Below are positions 33,253 to 37,690 of a stretch of 37,690 bases of DNA, one piece after another. Both the position numbers and the translations under genes were made by a program. The notes under the pieces were generated by a model that ran no database searches, was not told where the DNA came from, and saw only the letters and a program-made list of their open reading frames with translations. The stretch comes from Bacillota bacterium. Its GTDB lineage: Bacteria; Bacillota; Limnochordia; DTU087. The DNA is taken from positions 1 through 37,690 of the forward strand of contig JAAYSL010000162.1 of assembly GCA_012518315.1 (NCBI GenBank), given 5' to 3'. How positions within the stretch are numbered: position 1 is the stretch's first letter; every line of letters begins with the position of its first letter.

Positions 33253-33441
33253 ATGGCTCGGAGCAAGCATCCTGCATCTACCAGTTGGGCCGTAACTGGC
33301 CTTGGAGCCATTGTTACGAGTTTGGGTTGGATCCTGCGTCCTAGAAGTAGAAAAATGTCTTCTGGGATAATGGGTTTTGGCCTTGCCCATATGGTGCTAG
33401 GGCTCTTAGACATGGTCCGACCTACAGTACGCAACAGCTAA
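33253..33441 (+). CDS. Small membrane protein (62 aa)
   Basis: The ATG at 33253 lies 6 bases after an excellent SD, GGAGGTGG. The product has two hydrophobic segments, WAVTGLGAIVTSLGWIL (about 12-28) and SGIMGFGLAHMVLGLLDMV (about 37-55), separated by a basic turn RPRSRKM, so it is probably a two-helix membrane hairpin. I know no function. GATAAT at 33228-33233 with TTGGTT about 18 bases upstream could be its promoter. It lies upstream of the Mn-catalase gene on the same strand with a 166-base gap. Confidence 0.6.
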   Translation: MARSKHPASTSWAVTGLGAIVTSLGWILRPRSRKMSSGIMGFGLAHMVLGLLDMVRPTVRNS

Positions 33442-33607
33442 GACCTCCACATGGTGCGGGATCGCTACACAGATCCCGCCCTCTCTTAGTCCTTGTTCTC
33501 CAGCGTTTTCGCCAAACATTAGCGACTAACATCAACGAGCAATTATACCATGTCCGCCGAACATATCGTGTAGTTGACCAACTCTATTGTAATAGGGAGG
33601 TATTGTG

Positions 33608-34357
33608 ATGTTCAAGCATGAAAAGCAATTGCTTCATGAAGTACGAATCGATAAGCCTAATCCGACTTACGCGACGATGCTAACAGAACAAGTTGGCGGG
33701 CCCAATGGAGAGCTGAAAGCGGCCATGCAATATATGGCCCAAAGCTTCCGGATAAAGGATCCCGCCATCAAAGACTTATTTCTGGACATAGCCGCAGAAG
33801 AGCTAAGTCACCTGGAAATCGTCTCCACCACAGTATCTTTGCTCAATGGACATAATGTAGATAGCCAGGCAGTCCAATCCGGACACATTGAGTCCCATGT
33901 CTTGACTGGACTAGCTCCTTATCTAGCTAACGCTTCTGGAGTCCCCTGGTCTGCCGCCTACGTGAACGTTACTGGTGACCTAGTAGCTGACCTGCTTTCA
34001 AACATTGCTGCAGAGCAAAGAGCAAAGGTAGTATACGAGTACCTTTACCGCCAGATCAATGATAGGTATGTAAGGGAAACCATCGACTTTCTCTTGAATC
34101 GGGAAGAAGCACACAATACCCTTTTCCGTGAAGCTCTGAACAAGGTGAAAGATACAGGATCCAATGTGGACTTTGGCGTTGATGAAGATGCCCGTCTATA
34201 CTTCGATCTTTCCACCCCAGGCAAGTATTTCGATGTCGGGCAGCCCCAACCCCCAGCATTTCAGACTCCTGATCTCTCATCCGCGCAAGTAACAGGCGGA
34301 GCTCTTGGCGGGGCCAAGCAGCAGCAACCCGATGGGCAACCAAACCTGCCCCAATAG
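33608..34357 (+). CDS. Manganese-containing (non-haem) catalase
   Basis: This 249-residue four-helix-bundle protein has the dinuclear Mn ligands seen by motif: Glu35 (GGPNGELKAAMQY), Glu65 and His68 (AAEELSHLEI), Glu136 (AAEQRAKVVYE) and Glu166/His169 region (NREEAHNTLF). It converts H2O2 to water and oxygen. Related CotJC proteins are spore-coat constituents; the length and full C-terminus (QPQPPAFQTPDLSS and a Gln/Gly/Pro-rich tail) favour the catalase form. ATG 33608 is chosen, with GGGAGG 7 bases upstream; a GTG at 33605 precedes it. It sits between a small membrane protein and copA, a stress-defence setting. Confidence 0.92.
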   Translation: MFKHEKQLLHEVRIDKPNPTYATMLTEQVGGPNGELKAAMQYMAQSFRIKDPAIKDLFLDIAAEELSHLEIVSTTVSLLNGHNVDSQAVQSGHIESHVLTGLAPYLANASGVPWSAAYVNVTGDLVADLLSNIAAEQRAKVVYEYLYRQINDRYVRETIDFLLNREEAHNTLFREALNKVKDTGSNVDFGVDEDARLYFDLSTPGKYFDVGQPQPPAFQTPDLSSAQVTGGALGGAKQQQPDGQPNLPQ

Positions 34358-34380
34358 GCTAAATATTAACGGTCAGTCGG

Positions 34381-34420
34381 GGCCCGGCACTTTGCTGTTT
34401 GTTCCAGGTGCCGGGCCTTT
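34381..34420 (+). terminator. Terminator hairpin after the Mn-catalase
   Basis: GGCCCGGCAC (34381-34390) pairs perfectly with GTGCCGGGCC (34408-34417), followed by TTTCCC. The stem is strong but the T-run short. It also lies just past the end of the convergent copA gene. Confidence 0.7.
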
Positions 34421-34437
34421 CCCAGGACAAATGTGGT

Positions 34438-36705
34438 TCATATATCTTCCTTGTATCTCCACCGCTTTAGCCGAAGGGCATTAGTAACTACTGAAACCGA
34501 GCTAAAAGCCATGGCACCTCCTGCTACTACCGGTGATAGAAGTCCAAAGGCAGCAACTGGAATGCCAATAGTGTTATAGACCAAGGCCCAAAACAGGTTC
34601 TCCTTGACATTCCGCATGGTACTACGACTTAGCTGTATAGCAGCTACTACACCCTTTAGATCACCCTTAATCAAGGTTATGTCAGCTGACTCCATGGCTA
34701 CATCTGTACCAGTTCCAATGGCAAAACCGATATCGGCTGTGGCTAACGCCGGCGCATCATTGATCCCATCTCCCACCATACCGACAACTAGCCCGGCATC
34801 CCTTAACCTTTGAACTTCCCTAGCTTTATCCTCCGGCAATACCTCTGCTAGCACATGTTCAATACCTACCTCTTGGGCAATGGCAGCGGCTGTGCGCTGA
34901 TTATCTCCGGTAATCATGTACACCGAAAGCCCCATGTGCTTCATGGCCGCAATGGCGCCGATCGAGCCTGGTTTTACTGTGTCCGCCACCCCGATTACTC
35001 CGGCCAAGTTTTCGTCAACTGCCACTAGCATGGCGGTCTTACCTTCACTCTCCAAGTGGTTAGCCTCATTCTCGATAACCTCAAGGGTAATCCCTTTATC
35101 CTGTAGAAGCCTACGGTTGCCAACCAGCAAATCACGGCCTTCTACCCTAGCCCGAATACCATGTCCTGGTATGGCTTGAAAATCTCTAGGTTCATCCAAA
35201 GGCAAACCCACGTCCCTGGCTCCTCGAATAATCGCCTGCCCCAAGGGGTGCTCTGAGCCCCTTTCCGCGCTGGCGGCCAAACGCAGCAGTTCATCTTGGG
35301 CAAACCCGCCCACCGTTACTACATCGGTTAGCTCTGGTTCCCCCTTAGTGATTGTCCCGGTCTTATCTAGGATAATTGCCTGCAACCTATGAGCCTTCTC
35401 CAGGTGTTCTCCCCCTTTGATGAGAATGCCATTCTCTGCACCCTTTCCAGTCCCCACCATGATTGATGTGGGAGTAGCCAAACCCAAGGCACAGGGACAA
35501 GCTATTACTAATACCGCTGTCATGTTAATTAAGGCCCGGGTGAGATTACCTGGATCACCCCAGAAGTACCAACCGAAGAAAGTGATAATGGCAATCCCCA
35601 CTACCACCGGTACAAACTTGCCGGAGATGGTATCAGCTAGTCTCTGAATCGGCGCCTTAGAACCCTGGGCTTCCTCCACTATGCGTATGATCTGTGCTAG
35701 TGCTGTATCCCGTCCTACTTTAGTCGCTTCGAATCTAAAGCTACCATGCTTATTGATGGTAGAACCAATAACCTCATCACCCACTTGTTTGTCCACAGGC
35801 ACGCTTTCTCCAGTTAGCATTGATTCATCTACCGACGAATAACCATCCACGATGAGGCCATCCACCGGGACTCTTTCACCGGGACGCACTACTACTAGAT
35901 CGCCTACAATGACATCTTCGATGGGGATATCCATCTCTTGGTTATCTCGAATTACCCGCGCCGTTTTGGCTTGTAGTCCGATAAGCTTCTTGATAGCTTC
36001 CGATGTCCTGCCTTTGGCCTTAGCTTCGAGCAGTTTACCTAGTAGGATAAGGGTAATAATTACAGCTGAGCTTTCGAAATAAACTTCATGTAGCCCAAAC
36101 CGATTACCCCAAAAGACAACAGCCAGGCTGTAGAAATATGCCGCACTAGTCCCCAAGGCAACCAGAACAGACATATTGGCACTACCGCTTCTTAGCGCAT
36201 AATAAGAGTCTCGGTAGAACTGCCACCCGGCAATGAACTGCACTGGAGTGGCCAAAGCCAACTGAAACCAAGGATTGAGTAGTACTGCGGGTAGACGGTC
36301 AGTTACCCGCAGGTGAACTAGCATGGTAAGCAGTAGGGGCGTTGACAGAACCGCGGAGAAGACAAACATAGCATTTTGCCTGCGAATCTCCTTTTCCCTT
36401 TCCGCTTTCTCAGTATCCACCTCGACTTGACTAGCCATGTCACTGGCTCGATAGCCTATTTCCTCCACTACCTTTTTGAGATCTTCCACTTCCACCAGGG
36501 AACTATCGTAAGTGATTACCCCTTTCTCCGCCGTCAAATTGACCGCGGCATCATGTACTCCTGGAACACTCCTCAGCTGAGTCTCGACTCGGCTGACACA
36601 GGCAGCACAGCTCATCCCACTTATTTTTAGGGAAGCTTGCTTTAGCTTCCCATTACTGTCTTGTACCTTGACGTGATCTCTTTTCTCGTCGACTTGATGG
36701 TTCAC
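34438..36705 (-). CDS. copA: Copper-exporting P-type ATPase CopA
   Basis: This P1B-type ATPase of 755 residues exports Cu+ across the membrane. It has one N-terminal metal-binding domain with GMSCAACV (Cys33, Cys36), eight membrane helices, the actuator TGES (about 298-301) and the membrane Cu motif CPC (about 403-405). DKTGT has the phosphorylated Asp at about 447; SEHPLG (about 486) and [11 protein letters not shown] follow. The frame runs upstream to an ATG at 36720, but GGAGGTGG lies inside that stretch, so the true start is GTG 36705, with the SD 5-8 bases away. The protein then begins MNHQVDEK. Expression is very likely copper-induced through the CsoR-type operator upstream. Confidence 0.95.
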   Translation of the reverse strand: MNHQVDEKRDHVKVQDSNGKLKQASLKISGMSCAACVSRVETQLRSVPGVHDAAVNLTAEKGVITYDSSLVEVEDLKKVVEEIGYRASDMASQVEVDTEKAEREKEIRRQNAMFVFSAVLSTPLLLTMLVHLRVTDRLPAVLLNPWFQLALATPVQFIAGWQFYRDSYYALRSGSANMSVLVALGTSAAYFYSLAVVFWGNRFGLHEVYFESSAVIITLILLGKLLEAKAKGRTSEAIKKLIGLQAKTARVIRDNQEMDIPIEDVIVGDLVVVRPGERVPVDGLIVDGYSSVDESMLTGESVPVDKQVGDEVIGSTINKHGSFRFEATKVGRDTALAQIIRIVEEAQGSKAPIQRLADTISGKFVPVVVGIAIITFFGWYFWGDPGNLTRALINMTAVLVIACPCALGLATPTSIMVGTGKGAENGILIKGGEHLEKAHRLQAIILDKTGTITKGEPELTDVVTVGGFAQDELLRLAASAERGSEHPLGQAIIRGARDVGLPLDEPRDFQAIPGHGIRARVEGRDLLVGNRRLLQDKGITLEVIENEANHLESEGKTAMLVAVDENLAGVIGVADTVKPGSIGAIAAMKHMGLSVYMITGDNQRTAAAIAQEVGIEHVLAEVLPEDKAREVQRLRDAGLVVGMVGDGINDAPALATADIGFAIGTGTDVAMESADITLIKGDLKGVVAAIQLSRSTMRNVKENLFWALVYNTIGIPVAAFGLLSPVVAGGAMAFSSVSVVTNALRLKRWRYKEDI

Positions 36706-36727
36706 ACAACCCACCTCCATGCCCTTT

Positions 36728-36744
36728 ATACCCTACAGGGGTAT
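36728..36744. promoter_or_regulatory. CsoR-type copper operator upstream of copA
   Basis: ATACCC-TACAG-GGGTAT is a perfect 6-5-6 inverted repeat matching the known G-rich CsoR box form. It overlaps the end of the copA -10 element and the expected start of transcription, as a copper-released repressor site should. No csoR gene is in the window. Confidence 0.85.
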
Positions 36745-36771
36745 TGTATCCGTTGCTGCAAGTTTAGTCAA
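36743..36771 (-). promoter_or_regulatory. Sigma-A promoter of copA
   Basis: On the minus strand TTGACT (36771-36766) and TACAAT (36748-36743) are separated by exactly 17 bases. The CsoR-like box covers the -10 edge and start site. Confidence 0.85.
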
Positions 36772-36964
36772 TAGTCTCATGCACAAGTTTCGCTCTTGAC
36801 CTTATCTGCAGTGTTCCCGTCAAAGAGAGACCCTATCAACAGCTGAACTACGCTCGCCTACAAAGTAGATTCCAATGTGTGGACTCAGACATCAGCAAGG
36901 AAGACGTATCTTTTCTCCCGAAGAATGTTCTAGAAGAAGACAAGATTGCGGAGGAGTGAACCAC

Positions 36965-37597
36965 GTGTCTGAGCTCACTTATGATGGGCAAACATTATTG
37001 GGCGAGACCTTTGACGGTGTCGATTTTGCTGGGATTTCCTTTGAAGAAACCAAGATACATAATTGCCGGTTCGTTCGGTGTTCTTTTCGTGACGCTAGAA
37101 TGCTGGAATGCCACACAGCCTCCTGTTGGTTCGAGGAGTGCAGTTTTAACGGAACGGCCTTCGGCGGTTCACAGCACGACATGACTAGTTTCGTTAACTG
37201 CCAATTCGACCACACGTCAATGCTTGATGTTGCCTTTCTCAATTGCAGATTACTAGGAAGCGATTTCGTGGAGACATCATTGTTTGGCTGTACTATCAAG
37301 GGTGGAGACTGGTCTTTTGTGAGTTTACGTAATCAGAATCTGAGTAAACAGAATTTGCGTAACGTGAAACTTGCGGAAACGGATTTGACTGGATGTACCC
37401 TAGAGAATGCAGATCTGAGGGGGGCCGATCTCTCCCGGACCAACCTTAGCCATACCAAGCTACGGGGCGCCGACTTACGTGGAACCCTGATGGAAGGCAC
37501 AGATTTGCGGGGTCTTAATATTCAGGGCGCCAAAATTGACATGCCCTTTGCTGTGGCCTTTGCTCTTGCCCATGGAGGCATATTGGTAGACGAATAA
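36965..37597 (+). CDS. Pentapeptide-repeat protein
   Basis: This protein of about 210 residues is built from A(D/N)LxX-type five-residue repeats that form a right-handed quadrilateral beta-helix. Early repeats are Phe/Cys-rich (FDGVDFAGISFEETKIHNCRF). Later ones are classical: ENADLRGADLSRTNL, GADLRGTLMEGTDLRGLN. Such proteins include Qnr/MfpA gyrase protectors, but most have no known role. The Cys content is high. The start is GTG 36965 (MSELTYDGQ), 9 bases after GGAGGA; the open frame upstream to 36875 lacks repeats and an SD. A short Met/Ala-rich tail ends the coil. It is likely an independent unit, divergent from copA. Confidence 0.85.
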   Translation: MSELTYDGQTLLGETFDGVDFAGISFEETKIHNCRFVRCSFRDARMLECHTASCWFEECSFNGTAFGGSQHDMTSFVNCQFDHTSMLDVAFLNCRLLGSDFVETSLFGCTIKGGDWSFVSLRNQNLSKQNLRNVKLAETDLTGCTLENADLRGADLSRTNLSHTKLRGADLRGTLMEGTDLRGLNIQGAKIDMPFAVAFALAHGGILVDE

Positions 37598-37679
37598 GAA
37601 TACGTCGTACTGGGAGCAGGTTAGCGGCCATACCACCCTGAACCCACATCCCAGATAAGCTGATAGGAGGATGAGCAAA

Positions 37680-37690
37680 ATGAGCAAGAA
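37680..37690 (+). CDS. Start of a downstream gene (cut by window edge)
   Basis: AGGAGG at 37665-37670 is followed 9 bases later by ATG 37680, reading MSK before the window ends. An ATG at 37671 touches the SD and is less likely. The product is unknown. Confidence 0.45.

Noticed and set aside
33095-33295. 66-codon plus-strand frame overlapping the small membrane protein
   Set aside because: It has no SD, a low-complexity composition, and overlaps a frame with a near-perfect SD.

Overview
The window looks like a chromosomal piece of an anaerobic, low-to-mid GC member of the Bacillota (Clostridia or Limnochordia-like). This is inferred from strong GGAGG-type ribosome binding sites, frequent GTG/TTG starts, consensus sigma-A promoters, an Rnf complex, ferredoxin-fused MinD-type ATPases, a tandem glycine riboswitch, a TRAP transporter, a Mn-catalase and a CsoR-type copper operator. 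No rRNA, tRNA, CRISPR array, insertion sequence or phage gene was seen.

Layout. Positions 1-2544 hold the 3' half of an rnf operon (rnfG partial, rnfE, rnfA, rnfB), ended by a clear terminator. A small nitroreductase (2726-3217) and a lipoprotein (3343-3819) follow. On the minus strand come a secreted 5'-nucleotidase, an adenylate kinase-like protein, and a serine/glycine unit (class V aminotransferase then serA) preceded by a consensus promoter, a tandem glycine riboswitch and a terminator-type expression platform. An FGGY sugar kinase (9904-11460, plus) converges on the next block.

The most interesting block is a minus-strand gene train at 19454-11443. It runs: triplicated-repeat protein, PaaK-like ligase, amidohydrolase-superfamily protein, second PaaK-like ligase, 3-dehydroquinate-synthase-II-like protein, DhnA/ADH-synthase-like aldolase, CPBP-like membrane protein. 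The aldolase plus DHQS-II-like pair matches the GriI/GriH route to 3-amino-4-hydroxybenzoate. Pairing it with adenylating ligases and an amidohydrolase matches the benzoxazole logic known from anaerobes (closoxazole) and actinomycetes (nataxazole-type). I read it as a candidate cryptic aminohydroxybenzoate/benzoxazole-type natural product cluster with an unusual repeat protein at its head.

Further right are a small plus-strand ORF and a GH38 alpha-mannosidase (minus). Next is an ORP-like Fe-S operon: a two-domain NifX-like protein and two MinD-type ATPases with inserted ferredoxin domains, driven by a near-consensus promoter with an 18-bp palindrome over the expected start site. A NodB-type deacetylase follows.

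Positions 27029-32578 form a carbohydrate-acid uptake and catabolism locus: a sugar isomerase/epimerase-like TIM barrel, an ApnO/phosphogluconate-dehydrogenase-like oxidoreductase, a FadR-type GntR regulator and a TRAP transporter (dctPQM). As written, dctP carries a one-base frameshift. After a gene-poor 0.7 kb that may hold a decayed gene come a small membrane protein, a Mn-catalase, a copper-exporting P-type ATPase with a promoter overlapped by a CsoR-like operator, a pentapeptide-repeat protein, and the first codons of another gene at the window edge.
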